Source of the DNA: an uncultured Oscillospiraceae bacterium | Lineage (GTDB): Bacteria > Bacillota > Clostridia > Oscillospirales > Ruminococcaceae | Direction: 5' to 3' | DNA length: 64,000 nt | Assembly: GCA_910584715.1 (NCBI GenBank) | Contig: CAJUAN010000014.1 | Coordinates: 1-64,000, forward strand | Shown: one piece after another, positions 52,771 to 62,201 of the stretch | How positions within the stretch are numbered: position 1 is the stretch's first letter | Layout: every line of letters begins with the position of its first letter | The notes under the pieces: generated by a model | What the model was told of the DNA's origin: nothing | Database searches by the model: none | The model's input: the letters and a program-made list of their open reading frames with translations, nothing else | Translations under genes and position numbers: made by a program

Positions 52771-55700
52771 TTATTCCAAAAGCGCTATATTTCCGTTTTC
52801 CGATTTGATAAGTTTTCCTTTTGAAATTCCGATTCTTACAGCATATTCGACCGAGCTTTCAATAACGCCGCCCATTCTGGAATATCCGAATTTTTTCGCT
52901 GTTTCTCTTATGAGATCGGTTTCGGAAAGACTTATTTGTTCGCGCAGCACTTCGGTCACTGCGTTTATGACCTCCTGCGGCGCAATGTCGTCCATACTTC
53001 TTTTGCCTGATTCGGCATCATCAACGCGATAACCTTCATATTTATTTGGGTCTTGGTCTTTCCTCCAGTAAAACACTCTGTCGCCGTCTGTGGTTCTGTT
53101 TGCAGAAATACCGTTTACCGCATCGATAAAAATACTCTCGACCTTTGACCCCGATCTGGTTATGGACCATTCATTCAGCACTTTTTTCATAAGCTGCTTT
53201 CGGCTGATAGGCGCTTCGACTGAAAGGATCTCTTCTGCCGCTTTTTTTACAGCCATCTTATTCTGCGGCAGATAAAATGCTTCGGCAGTTCCTCTGATAA
53301 TAACGGGGGTGTTTACATACGGTTTTGCCGCCGTGACCGCAGCTGCTGACGGTTCCTCCTTTTCAAACTGCATATTTGCAAAGGCAAGCGGTTTTGCAGA
53401 CGGCTTTACCTCTTTCTTTTCGGGTATGCTTTCAATTGCCGTTTTTATATTTCTGAGTACCCGTTCCTTGTCGTCAAGCCAGTCAAGAGTCCATATGCGG
53501 ACAATATTCCAGCCAAGTCCATTCAGCACGCTCGGCTGCAAAACGAACCTGTCACGGGCATTGGAACAGCGGCTGTTGTTCCTGCCGTCAAGAAGTATAC
53601 CGAGAAGATATTCTTTATCATTTTTGGGATCGACAATTCCAATATCGACCTTAAATTCCGAGCAGCCGATATTGCATCTGACTTTATATCCCATTGCCGA
53701 AACAGCGTCGGCGATCTCGGCAGGAAGATGATCGGGAACGGTGTTTTCCGTTTCCTGTGCTGTACTTGCTGCGCTGACAACAGGCAATTTTCCCTTTTCG
53801 GCAAATTCAAGGAAGCCTTTCAAGCCTGCAACGCCCTCGGAACGCGTTCTTGAAAGGTCAATCTGTTCCGGGCGAAGCGTAGAGTAAACTATCATGGATT
53901 TCCTTGCTCTTGATATCGCAACATTAAGACGTCTCCAGCCGCCGTCACGGTTAAGCGGTCCGAAGTTCATGGATATCTTTCCGCTTTCGTCAGGTCCGTA
54001 AGCAACGGAAAAAAGAATAACATCGCGTTCGTCGCCCTGAACATTTTCAAGATTTTTTATAAATACAGGCTCGTCGGATTTTCTGTCAAAGTCTTCAAGG
54101 TCGGGGTGCTTTGCCCATTCCTCACACAGCATATCATCAATGAGATTCTGCTGCACGGAGCTGAATGTTACAACGCCTATACTGCTGTTTCTGAGGGTCT
54201 CATCGCTCAGGCGGCGGATTATTTCATCCACAACGGCTTTTGCCTCGGATTTGTTCTGTTTGCTTTTACCCTTGTCGTAAAAGCCCTCCGGGTGGACTAT
54301 CTTCACCTCGGAAACAAGGTCGTTTGCCGACGGGAAAGTAAGCAGCTTGTTGTCGTAATATTTCATATTGCTGTATGTAATAAGACTTTCGTGGCGCGAA
54401 CGGTAGTGCCATTTAAGGTACCGCTGCGGCATTGAAATGGCAAGACAGTCGTCAAGCAGGCTTTCAAGATCCTCCTTGTCGCAGTTTTCCTCGTCGATTC
54501 GGTTGGAGGTGAAAAAGCTTGTCGGAGGAAGCTGCTTGGGGTCGCCAACTATTATCACGTTTTCGCCTCTCGCTATAGTTCCCGCGGCTTCGCTTGTGGG
54601 AAGCTGCGACGCTTCGTCGAAAATTACAAGGTCAAATTTCGGGAACGACGGGTCGATATATTGCGCCACCGAAATAGGGCTCATAAGCATACAGGGACAA
54701 AGCTTTCTGAGAAGAGTGGGTATCTTGTCAAACAGGCTCCTTAGTGACATCATACGTCCGTTGCTTTTTATCGCGCGTTTTAATATTCCCATTTCGGAGG
54801 TAGCCGCGCTTGCAGTTCCGGACGCAGGTATTTTTGATGACAGCCTCGCCGAAAGCTCCTGCACGGTAAGCAATGAAAATCTGTCTATGGTTTCCCCGAA
54901 ACGTTCGATAAGTTCATCATAGTTTTTGCCGCTGAAATCCTTGAGACGCTCGTCACCGTCTATCATCAGTAGCGCAAAGCCGTAATTCAGTCCGCAGGAA
55001 TAGGCTGCCTCAATATTTTCCGCAGTAATTTTTCCGCTTCGGTAGCTTTCGCTGACGCAGGCAAGACCGTTTGCTTTAAGCGCAGTATCCGCCTTTTGGA
55101 ATGACGCTGCGTCTTTCAGCCTGTCCGAATTTGCCGCACGTCGTTCAAAAGCTTTTGTCGTTTCACCAAGCCATTCCGGAGAATTATTTGCATAAGACGT
55201 ACTGACTGCAAATTTATTTTCAAATTCTTCAAGTGAAGCAAAGAATTCCGAAAGCTCCCTGCCTGCGTCCGCCAAAGTCTGCGGCGAAGATAAAGTTTTA
55301 AGCTTATCTGCGATATCGGAAGCGGGGATTCCCTTTTCCCTTACTGCGGACATGACTGCTTCGGTTTTGTTCACCGAAGCTGCAAGCGCATTCCAGTCCG
55401 TATTCTCATTGGCGAATATGCCGGTAAACATAGCTGCAATATCCGCCGGGACGCCGCATATTGCTTTCTTCTTTTCGGCGATCGTACAAAGAATTTCGTG
55501 AATATCCGCAAGGCTTGACTTTGTTATTTCGGCAGGAGCTTTCGCGTAAAGCTTAAGCTCCTTTACAAGCTTTGACAGCCCCATAGCCTTGGGAAGAAAC
55601 CATGAGCTTTCGGCTTGTCTGCGCCGCATTTTAGCGTCCTCGGCATTGTACTCAAATACGGAGCTTTCAAATTTTTCTTCCGTCTGCGCCCGCAGTTTGC

Positions 55701-58557
55701 TGTATTCCCTGCCCGTTTCAAGAAGTTCATTTATCCTTTTGACCACCGCGTCATAATGTGCGGACGCAAGCAATTCAGGCAGCAGCTCGCCGTCTGTCTG
55801 AATTGCCGCTTCAATATCTTTAAGCATCACTGCTGCCGCTCTGTCCATTGCCCCGCCGTACCCGAAAGCATTTTTAAGTTTATCTGCGAAGCCTTTGCAG
55901 GAAACTGCCTTTTGGGCAAGAGCCTCTGCGCTTTTTCTGAACTCGTCGCGCAGCTCCATGGAATATGCGGATACTCCGATGTCATTGAGAGGGAAATCCG
56001 AAAATACACCCGTCTCGGAAATAGCCGTCCTATACTGACCGATAAGCTCGTTCCTTTCGGAAATATCTTCTTTTGTCAGGTCGGCAAGAGCATTCTTGTC
56101 AAAGGTTATTTTTCCGTACTCGGAAATATTTCTCTCAAACTCTGAAATTGCTTCATAAGGTGAAATTCCCGCTTTTTGTTTTTTATGAAGAGCGGCAATT
56201 ATACCGTTCAGTCTGCTTTTCTGCTTGTTGAGCTTTTCAGCTTCGGCGGCGTATTCTTCGGGAAATTTTATCCTGCCGACTTCAAGCGTTTGGTTTAATT
56301 TACCGAGTACGGCAGATTTGTTTGTTTTATTTGAGTGGAGTTCAAGGCAGAACGATCCGAGCCCGATACTTTCAAGGCGTTTCTGCACAACGTTGAGCGC
56401 CGCCATTTTTTCCGCAGCAAAAAGAACCGTCTTGCCGTTATAAAGAGCGTTTGCTATCATATTGGTTATGGTCTGGGATTTTCCCGTTCCGGGAGGTCCG
56501 TGGAGAACAAAGCTTTGTCCCATTCCCGCAGCAGCGACCGCCGCAAGCTGTGACGAGTCGGCGCTCATGGGTACTGCCGTATTTGCGGTATCAAATTCCG
56601 CGTCTATATTTTCGGGGGTTATATTTATTTCTTCGGGAGTCCATGTCATCGCACCCTCTATAAGGCTTGATACGACTTTGTTTTGCCTGATCTCATCGGA
56701 GCGGCTTCTAAGGTCGCTCCACATAACGAACCTGCTGAACGAGAACAATCCGATAAACGCATACTCTTCAACATTCCAGCGCGCTTTTCCCATAACAGCC
56801 TGACGGACAGTGTTAAAAACAAGCGGCAGGTCTATACCGTGTTCGTCAAGAGGCAGCGGATCGAGTCCTGTAATATTTACTCCGTGATCCTGGCGGAGAT
56901 ACTCAAGCAGGGTTATGTTTATCTGGGGCTCTTCCTGACGGCTTCTGATAACGTAGCCTTTATTTCTTGCGTTTCTTACGATGTCGATCGGGATAAGCAC
57001 AACGGGCGCAAATCTCGGCTTTTCGGAAAGATCGCTTTCAAACCATCGCAGCAGTCCAAGCGCAAGAAATAGTGTGTTGCTTCCGTTTTCCTCCATGCTG
57101 ACCTTGGCGGAACGGTAAAGATTTTTTAATGCGGTATCAAGCTCCTTTTCGCCGAGGAAGGTTCTTATACGGTTGCTTTTAAACTCCTCTGCCGCAATAT
57201 TGGTGATAAGGTCTCTTTCATTTTCAATTTCAAACATTTTTGCGTCGCGGACTGAAAAAGTCCATTCCGAGGGTATTTCCATAATTCTGAAATCTTTACC
57301 GTCGGCAAGTTTGTCTTCAAGCTCACCGAGATCGGCAGCCATTATCTGGAGCGTATTTTTTGTTACGCGGAAATTCAGCAGAGAATTTCTGAGACTGAAA
57401 TCAAGCAGCTTCCTTTCCCATATTTTGATTTTTGTGACAGGTTCTCCTGAGCCCTCCGCTATTCTTCCGAGCAAAGAAGTATCAAGCTCTTTCGGGGCGG
57501 ATACTTCATCTGTCTTTTCGTTTCCGTCGGAAAGCTGCGCTCCCGAAAACGATGATTCGATACGCAATGGGATAGGTCTTATGCCGCTGCCGCGCGTCCT
57601 AAGTATATCAATGGCGCATATAAAGTCGGATATATTCAGCATATGGTCTTTTCCATGCTTTAGCGCACGGTCAAAATCAAGCTCGCCGCCGTCAACAATG
57701 TCAGTACACTCCACAAGCAGCAATTCCTCCGCACCTGCAGCGATACGCTTTTCAATTGCCGAAACGTCGTCCACAACACAGTCGGCAAAGGTTTCCCTTT
57801 CAAGGTGGCAGCCGCAGAACGCATGACCCTTTATAAAGATCAAAAGCGGTGAAAGTCCTACCGCTTCAAGGCACGCCGCATAAAGTACCGACAGATCAAG
57901 GCAGGTACCCATTTGCTGTTCAAGTACAATATGAGGGAGCCTGACTCTCTGACCGATAACTTCATAGCTTGCGGGAGGATTATTATACACGATCTTTCTT
58001 TGAGCAACAGCTGCATATATCGCCGCCATTTGAAGCTTGACATTATTCGGGTTGTTTGTCTGATATCCCGTAAAGGCAGGAGTTCCTTTCCATTTTTTCA
58101 GGAATTCCGACGCTTCTCTTATTACTGCCGTAACGGCAGGGTGGTTCGGAGTAATGAACGCCGCGATTATTTCGGGCATAATAAGTAAGCCGCTCCATTC
58201 ATCATATGCGAGCAGTTCAACATTATGTTTACTGCTGAACAAAACATTTTCGTCCTTGAGTACACTTATGGTAACAATGCCAACCATTTTTTCTGTAAGT
58301 GAAAAAAGGAATTCAGTATTTGTTGTCAGCTTGACAGGCGATATTTCAATAGATTCATTTGCATGAATATTGTCGATATGATATGTGTATTCCTTTGCGA
58401 ATTCAGGTTCAAACGTCACTTTTAAGTCTAAATTCTCAACGGTTTCTTCCGATACATTATTTACAATCAAGTACCTGATAACAGGGACGTAATTTTGCTG
58501 CATAGCAAAATTTATTGAAGCATTGACTTCTCCGCCGACAGTAATAATATTATCCAT
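52771..58557 (-). CDS. Giant DUF4011-helicase-Vsr-DUF3320 protein, candidate antiphage effector
   Basis: A 1,928-residue protein. N-terminal beta-rich region (1 to about 120); transglutaminase-like part (about 165-290, Cys near 217 in GTCLDLS, His near 245 in GHAFCG); DUF4011 region (about 380-600); superfamily 1 helicase with Walker A GPPGTGKS near 686, a long coiled-coil insert (about 740-1260), DEASQLP near 1312, GDPKQLPPTS, VQGDERD near 1507 and NVAISRAR near 1549; a Vsr/PD-(D/E)xK-like region (about 1610-1710, 'CSEFKVDIGIVDP', 'VLNGLGWNIVRIWTLDW'); and a DUF3320-type C-terminus. From memory this matches the single-gene defence candidate Hhe. TTGGAGG before the ATG; own promoter and terminator. 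Confidence 0.85.
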   Translation of the reverse strand: MDNIITVGGEVNASINFAMQQNYVPVIRYLIVNNVSEETVENLDLKVTFEPEFAKEYTYHIDNIHANESIEISPVKLTTNTEFLFSLTEKMVGIVTISVLKDENVLFSSKHNVELLAYDEWSGLLIMPEIIAAFITPNHPAVTAVIREASEFLKKWKGTPAFTGYQTNNPNNVKLQMAAIYAAVAQRKIVYNNPPASYEVIGQRVRLPHIVLEQQMGTCLDLSVLYAACLEAVGLSPLLIFIKGHAFCGCHLERETFADCVVDDVSAIEKRIAAGAEELLLVECTDIVDGGELDFDRALKHGKDHMLNISDFICAIDILRTRGSGIRPIPLRIESSFSGAQLSDGNEKTDEVSAPKELDTSLLGRIAEGSGEPVTKIKIWERKLLDFSLRNSLLNFRVTKNTLQIMAADLGELEDKLADGKDFRIMEIPSEWTFSVRDAKMFEIENERDLITNIAAEEFKSNRIRTFLGEKELDTALKNLYRSAKVSMEENGSNTLFLALGLLRWFESDLSEKPRFAPVVLIPIDIVRNARNKGYVIRSRQEEPQINITLLEYLRQDHGVNITGLDPLPLDEHGIDLPLVFNTVRQAVMGKARWNVEEYAFIGLFSFSRFVMWSDLRSRSDEIRQNKVVSSLIEGAMTWTPEEINITPENIDAEFDTANTAVPMSADSSQLAAVAAAGMGQSFVLHGPPGTGKSQTITNMIANALYNGKTVLFAAEKMAALNVVQKRLESIGLGSFCLELHSNKTNKSAVLGKLNQTLEVGRIKFPEEYAAEAEKLNKQKSRLNGIIAALHKKQKAGISPYEAISEFERNISEYGKITFDKNALADLTKEDISERNELIGQYRTAISETGVFSDFPLNDIGVSAYSMELRDEFRKSAEALAQKAVSCKGFADKLKNAFGYGGAMDRAAAVMLKDIEAAIQTDGELLPELLASAHYDAVVKRINELLETGREYSKLRAQTEEKFESSVFEYNAEDAKMRRRQAESSWFLPKAMGLSKLVKELKLYAKAPAEITKSSLADIHEILCTIAEKKKAICGVPADIAAMFTGIFANENTDWNALAASVNKTEAVMSAVREKGIPASDIADKLKTLSSPQTLADAGRELSEFFASLEEFENKFAVSTSYANNSPEWLGETTKAFERRAANSDRLKDAASFQKADTALKANGLACVSESYRSGKITAENIEAAYSCGLNYGFALLMIDGDERLKDFSGKNYDELIERFGETIDRFSLLTVQELSARLSSKIPASGTASAATSEMGILKRAIKSNGRMMSLRSLFDKIPTLLRKLCPCMLMSPISVAQYIDPSFPKFDLVIFDEASQLPTSEAAGTIARGENVIIVGDPKQLPPTSFFTSNRIDEENCDKEDLESLLDDCLAISMPQRYLKWHYRSRHESLITYSNMKYYDNKLLTFPSANDLVSEVKIVHPEGFYDKGKSKQNKSEAKAVVDEIIRRLSDETLRNSSIGVVTFSSVQQNLIDDMLCEEWAKHPDLEDFDRKSDEPVFIKNLENVQGDERDVILFSVAYGPDESGKISMNFGPLNRDGGWRRLNVAISRARKSMIVYSTLRPEQIDLSRTRSEGVAGLKGFLEFAEKGKLPVVSAASTAQETENTVPDHLPAEIADAVSAMGYKVRCNIGCSEFKVDIGIVDPKNDKEYLLGILLDGRNNSRCSNARDRFVLQPSVLNGLGWNIVRIWTLDWLDDKERVLRNIKTAIESIPEKKEVKPSAKPLAFANMQFEKEEPSAAAVTAAKPYVNTPVIIRGTAEAFYLPQNKMAVKKAAEEILSVEAPISRKQLMKKVLNEWSITRSGSKVESIFIDAVNGISANRTTDGDRVFYWRKDQDPNKYEGYRVDDAESGKRSMDDIAPQEVINAVTEVLREQISLSETDLIRETAKKFGYSRMGGVIESSVEYAVRIGISKGKLIKSENGNIALLE

Positions 58558-58615
58558 TTTGCGCCTCCAAAGTATATTTTTGCCAATATAAGAAAGTAGT
58601 TAATCTTTGTTTTTT

Positions 58616-58644
58616 ATTATACCATAATTCGACATAATATGCAA
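58616..58644 (-). promoter_or_regulatory. Promoter of the giant helicase gene
   Basis: Minus strand TTGCAT (58639-58644), 17 bp, TATAAT (58616-58621). Confidence 0.8.
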
Positions 58645-58701
58645 TAGAGGCGTTCATTTTCGATACGAGAGCGATTTTTATGCCTTTCGGTTTGTATCAC
58701 G

Positions 58702-58887
58702 GGCGGTTACCAAACCGGCGGAAAGGTCATTCCCATAGAAGTAAAGTCCAAAAACGGCGCGACTTTATCGCTGAATAACTTTATAAAAAATTACGCGCCG
58801 CCCTTTGCCTATAAGCTTATTTCGGGCAACGTGGGAGTTTACGACACAAAAATCACGCTTCCGCTTTATATGGCTATGTTTACCTGA
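58702..58887 (+). pseudogene. C-terminal remnant of a DUF4143-type ATPase
   Basis: A startless frame reads GGYQTGGKVIPIEVKSKNG and continues to LPLYMAMFT before TGA. This is the restriction-nuclease-like C-terminal end (VIPIEVKS) of AAA_14/DUF4143 ATPases. The first ~380 residues are gone. Its downstream terminator survives. Related full-length genes lie 3-5 kb to the right. Confidence 0.75.
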
Positions 58888-58903
58888 ACAAAAAATAAAA
58901 AGA

Positions 58904-58935
58904 AGAGGGAGACGGTATTGACGCCGTCTCCCTCT
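58904..58935. terminator. Bidirectional terminator
   Basis: AGAGGGAGACGG (58904-58915) pairs perfectly with CCGTCTCCCTCT (58924-58935); GTTTTT follows on the plus strand and TCTTTTTATTTTTT on the minus strand. Confidence 0.92.
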
Positions 58936-58939
58936 GTTT

Positions 58940-59107
58940 TTATGAGCATTTATCTGCAATTGATTTTATCATCAAAAGCTTTTGTTCTTTAGTCCAAGGC
59001 TGCTTTTTTATGTACGCTGCAACGCTGTCGCCGTGAACCTCCGCAACTTTTTTCTTAAGCTCATCCTTATCATTTTTATTCGATGGCAAATGCACTATAA
59101 CTTTCAT
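58940..59107 (-). CDS. 55-residue small protein of the sigK element
   Basis: A small charged protein starting MKVIVHLPSNKNDKDELKKK and ending KSIADKCS. AAGGAGG lies 7 bases before the ATG, an ideal ribosome site, and the stop is immediately followed by a terminator. 90 bp after the replication helicase gene, so possibly cotranscribed. No family recognised. Confidence 0.7.
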   Translation of the reverse strand: MKVIVHLPSNKNDKDELKKKVAEVHGDSVAAYIKKQPWTKEQKLLMIKSIADKCS

Positions 59108-59197
59108 GTTAAAACCTCCTTAATATAAATAGTATTTGATCTGACAGCGTATTATGCGCTGCCGTTCATATAAATAATATACAACTATATTGCGTGA

Positions 59198-61003
59198 CTA
59201 TTCAATTCTAAGTTTAATCGAACGCCATATATTTGCCGTGGGTCCATTAATGCGTTTTTTATCCCTTTTCATGCCGGGAAGCATCTTGTGCAGTTTTTCC
59301 ATAAAAACACTTGAAATGGATATTGCTGTCAATCCTTCCTTTTCACAAAATATACAGTATTGTCTATACAGTTCCGGTGAAGTGACAAAATCATTATCAT
59401 CCCCAGTAACTTCACACATCTGGTCTGCAAAGAGTTTTACAGTATCAATATCCGTATTTTCGCCTGCGGGAGACTTTGTATAGATGTCTTTTGCACTGAC
59501 CGAGTAAATATCGTCCCCCGAAAAAATATAATTATTTTTTCTTACAAGCGCGAAAGCTCTTACCGCTCGGCTTGCAACCATCGGAAGCTCCGGACGGATA
59601 TGTTCCAACAAATCCATGTCCCTCAAATGCTTTGGGATAGGATTTTCGCACGGTATTATCAAAATCCGATCAGCAAAAGCCTGATCAAAACAAGTAAGCT
59701 TCAAATGATAATTGGTGCCAAACAGCAGATGACCTTGATAAATATAGTTAAAGCTGTTCATATATTTCACCTCCCCGCTTACAGTATCTCCGCCGGACAA
59801 GTTTTTAAGTATTGCCGCCGTTAACGCGTCAATGGGGACAGAGGAAAGATCCATGCAAATATTAACGGCGGAGTTGACCATGCTTGTTCCGACAAATCTG
59901 TCGGTAAGCTTTTGCGGAGAAAAGGACGTAACGTTTTCATCGGCAATCAGAAGCCTTACGACATTGCCAAATACAGATTTTCCTGTATTTCCCGCTCCGT
60001 CCAATACAACTATTTTCTTTGCTTTAAAGTCACCGCTTAATAATAATCCTAAAGCTTCCCATATCCGATGGATCAAAATCGGATTTCCGTTTGCCAAGTC
60101 ATAAACGTATTTATTGAAAACAGGCGTATCGGAATCTGTATACGAAACGAACGGTACACTCAGCGCGTGCGTATTATAATTGTACGGACTGTGTTGCTCT
60201 ATGCTACACGAATCCAAATTAAGCACGCAGTTAGAAAACATTATCTTGTTTTCAACATTGGCATTGCGGAAGTCAACAGCACGAGCGTCAGTCTGAATAA
60301 ATCTTGCTATATCCTTTATATAGCCGGACGTTCCGTTTCGTGTGGTTTCATCAAGAAGCGTATCTCTGACTAACTTGTGAAGCCTCGGCGCATCACATAA
60401 TTTATAGTACGTCCCTTGAAATACATATACTGCATTGTTGCTTTGTACAAACAAGATTTTACTCATTACACGTTTGGCTGCTTTAGCCGCATTGAAACGT
60501 TCTTTTTCAGCCGACGGCGACGCGGGTTTTGATTCATCCGTATTTGTCGCCTGCTGCGGCAGTTCGGCTGCTTTTACAAAATTCATCTGGGGAGAATTAA
60601 AATTATAATTCTGTATAGCGGAAAGCATCGAATAATGGTCGTTCCCGCTATATGTTGCCGGAACAGGATCAATAACCGTTCCCGTTACGACGTTTGATTG
60701 ATACTTGCAAACTGCGTTATCTTCTCCTTTAAGTTCGTTTGAAGTAACAATCGCCATGAAGTCATTGCGATTGTCTGCAATTTTGACAAGTTCAATCGGG
60801 TGTTCATAACCGTCCTCAGCGGACTGATGAATAGGGATCATTACGTTTGGAATATATCCGTTTTCAATTCCTTGAGCTATTGCGCGTACATTATTTTCTG
60901 TCATGGGCACACGGCTTCCGTCTGGGAGGATTACGGTTAAGCTTGAGTTGTCCCCCTTATCTTTACTTGTAAAAACAATTGGATAAATGATGTTATTATT
61001 CAT
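59198..61003 (-). CDS. P4/D5-type primase-helicase (superfamily 3 helicase)
   Basis: A 601-residue replication protein. The C-terminal half is a D5/P4-type SF3 helicase: Walker A DGAGNTGKS near 337, Walker B NICMDLSS, and 'GHLLFGTNYHLKL' sensor. The N-terminal 170 residues show no primase metal motif, so primase activity is doubtful. Such proteins initiate replication of phages, integrative elements and plasmids; here it suggests the sigK element can or could replicate after excision. AAGGAG precedes the ATG; the gene faces an XRE regulator across an operator region. Confidence 0.8.
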   Translation of the reverse strand: MNNNIIYPIVFTSKDKGDNSSLTVILPDGSRVPMTENNVRAIAQGIENGYIPNVMIPIHQSAEDGYEHPIELVKIADNRNDFMAIVTSNELKGEDNAVCKYQSNVVTGTVIDPVPATYSGNDHYSMLSAIQNYNFNSPQMNFVKAAELPQQATNTDESKPASPSAEKERFNAAKAAKRVMSKILFVQSNNAVYVFQGTYYKLCDAPRLHKLVRDTLLDETTRNGTSGYIKDIARFIQTDARAVDFRNANVENKIMFSNCVLNLDSCSIEQHSPYNYNTHALSVPFVSYTDSDTPVFNKYVYDLANGNPILIHRIWEALGLLLSGDFKAKKIVVLDGAGNTGKSVFGNVVRLLIADENVTSFSPQKLTDRFVGTSMVNSAVNICMDLSSVPIDALTAAILKNLSGGDTVSGEVKYMNSFNYIYQGHLLFGTNYHLKLTCFDQAFADRILIIPCENPIPKHLRDMDLLEHIRPELPMVASRAVRAFALVRKNNYIFSGDDIYSVSAKDIYTKSPAGENTDIDTVKLFADQMCEVTGDDNDFVTSPELYRQYCIFCEKEGLTAISISSVFMEKLHKMLPGMKRDKKRINGPTANIWRSIKLRIE

Positions 61004-61057
61004 AATAAAAACTCCTTATGTGTGAGGCGCCTTCACTAAATTTATTCGAACAAACAC

Positions 61058-61135
61058 ATTATACAGCACATTAAACAATATGCCAATAGGCAAATATCAC
61101 AAAATTTGTGCATATTCAACAATTTGGAGTATAAT
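61058..61135. promoter_or_regulatory. Divergent promoters with two palindromes
   Basis: Minus strand: TTGGCA (61081-61086), 17 bp, TATAAT (61058-61063), for the helicase gene. Plus strand: TTGTGC (61106-61111), 18 bp, TATAAT (61130-61135), for the XRE gene. Palindromes TGCCAATAGGCA (61081-61092) and CACAAAATTTGTG (61098-61110) overlap the two -35 boxes and are candidate operators. Confidence 0.75.
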
Positions 61136-61204
61136 TTTAATATAAAAATATATAAATCTTAATAATTTATTGCTAAAATTATTAAATAATAAAGGAGTGA
61201 TTTT

Positions 61205-61906
61205 ATGCCAGTTTTAAGTTTATATAACCACAATTTGTCAAATGAATTGAAGCGAGAATATGAAAGTTTTTATAAAGATATAGAAAATTTGATAGCTACT
61301 TACATTGAACTAAATCGAAACTTAATAGCTCCCCCTAATCTGGATGCAACAAAAAGAATAAATGAAGATATTAAAAAGTTATTAAATGAAAATTATCGTT
61401 TAAAAAAATATTTATCACACCCTAACTTTAAACAAAAAATTAATAAAATGATTATGTCTAACGTAGACAATGTTCATTGCAGCCGCAAGCTGATATTGGA
61501 AGAATTAGGTGACGGACTTAAAAAAATACGGAAAATTAATCATCTTACAATGAAACAACTTTCTGAGATGACAAACGTTTCCGTATCTTTTATTTCAAGA
61601 ATTGAAAATTACTACATAACAAAACCGCCTTCATGTATGTTTATTCATAAATTAATGGATATATTTGACTGTGATATAGAATATATATTTGCTCTTATAG
61701 ATTCTCCTAAATGCGGTGGTGATATGCTTTATAAACCTATAAAAATGCTTACTGCGGGAAACTATCCAAGTTTTTTTGCTGCTTTTCCTCAATATATTGA
61801 TATAACTGAAATGTTAAAAACGATATATTGCAGCAATGATATGAAAGCCGTAGAAAGTGTTCGATCGTTTTTAAGCGAACTAACCGAGAACATGAGAAAC
61901 AACTAA
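61205..61906 (+). CDS. XRE-family regulator with N-terminal coiled region
   Basis: A 233-residue regulator: a helical N-terminal region (1 to about 95), a Cro/CI helix-turn-helix in the middle (about 103-155, 'LTMKQLSEMTNVSVSFISRI') and a C-terminal tail. Its DNA is far more AT-rich than the chromosomal genes to the left, consistent with transfer. AAAGGAGTG precedes the ATG. Divergent to the replication helicase, so it probably controls the element's replication gene and itself. Confidence 0.82.
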   Translation: MPVLSLYNHNLSNELKREYESFYKDIENLIATYIELNRNLIAPPNLDATKRINEDIKKLLNENYRLKKYLSHPNFKQKINKMIMSNVDNVHCSRKLILEELGDGLKKIRKINHLTMKQLSEMTNVSVSFISRIENYYITKPPSCMFIHKLMDIFDCDIEYIFALIDSPKCGGDMLYKPIKMLTAGNYPSFFAAFPQYIDITEMLKTIYCSNDMKAVESVRSFLSELTENMRNN

Positions 61907-61915
61907 CGTTCTGCG

Positions 61916-62077
61916 TTCTGCGTTCCGCGTTCCGACTCACATAAAAACTGTTATACTATATATAATTATATCTATTACGCGATAGATAATATATAATATA
62001 GTTTTTATCGGTACCGGAACGGAGAACACGGAACATTTTTTATTCAACAGTAAATTTTACAGAGCGTTTTATACCCA
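61916..62077. repeat. Palindrome-based repeat, copy 1
   Basis: Opens with GTTCTGCGTTCCGCG, runs through a long AT-rich palindrome centred on TTACGCGA (about 61977-61984; arms AAAAAC...ACTATATAT and ATATA...ATAGTTTTT), closes with GGAACGGAGAAC/GGAAC and AGAGCGTTTTATACC. The heptamer GCGTTCY is tandemly repeated at the left end. It precedes the first complete ATPase gene. Confidence 0.85.
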
Positions 62078-62142
62078 AACCTATCATCTAATTATAGATA
62101 CTTTTTTATTTCAAAAAAATACGGATTCAATTCCAAATTTTC

Positions 62143-62171
62143 TTGACAAAACTAATATTTCGGAGTATAAT
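62143..62171 (+). promoter_or_regulatory. Promoter of ATPase gene 1
   Basis: TTGACA (62143-62148), 17 bp, TATAAT (62166-62171). Confidence 0.88.
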
Positions 62172-62201
62172 GGATATAATTTCTAACATGGAGGAGATAT
62201 T

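Noticed and set aside
58765..58959. 64-codon minus-strand frame over the decayed ATPase
   Set aside because: It is antisense to the recognisable DUF4143 remnant and crosses the bidirectional terminator.
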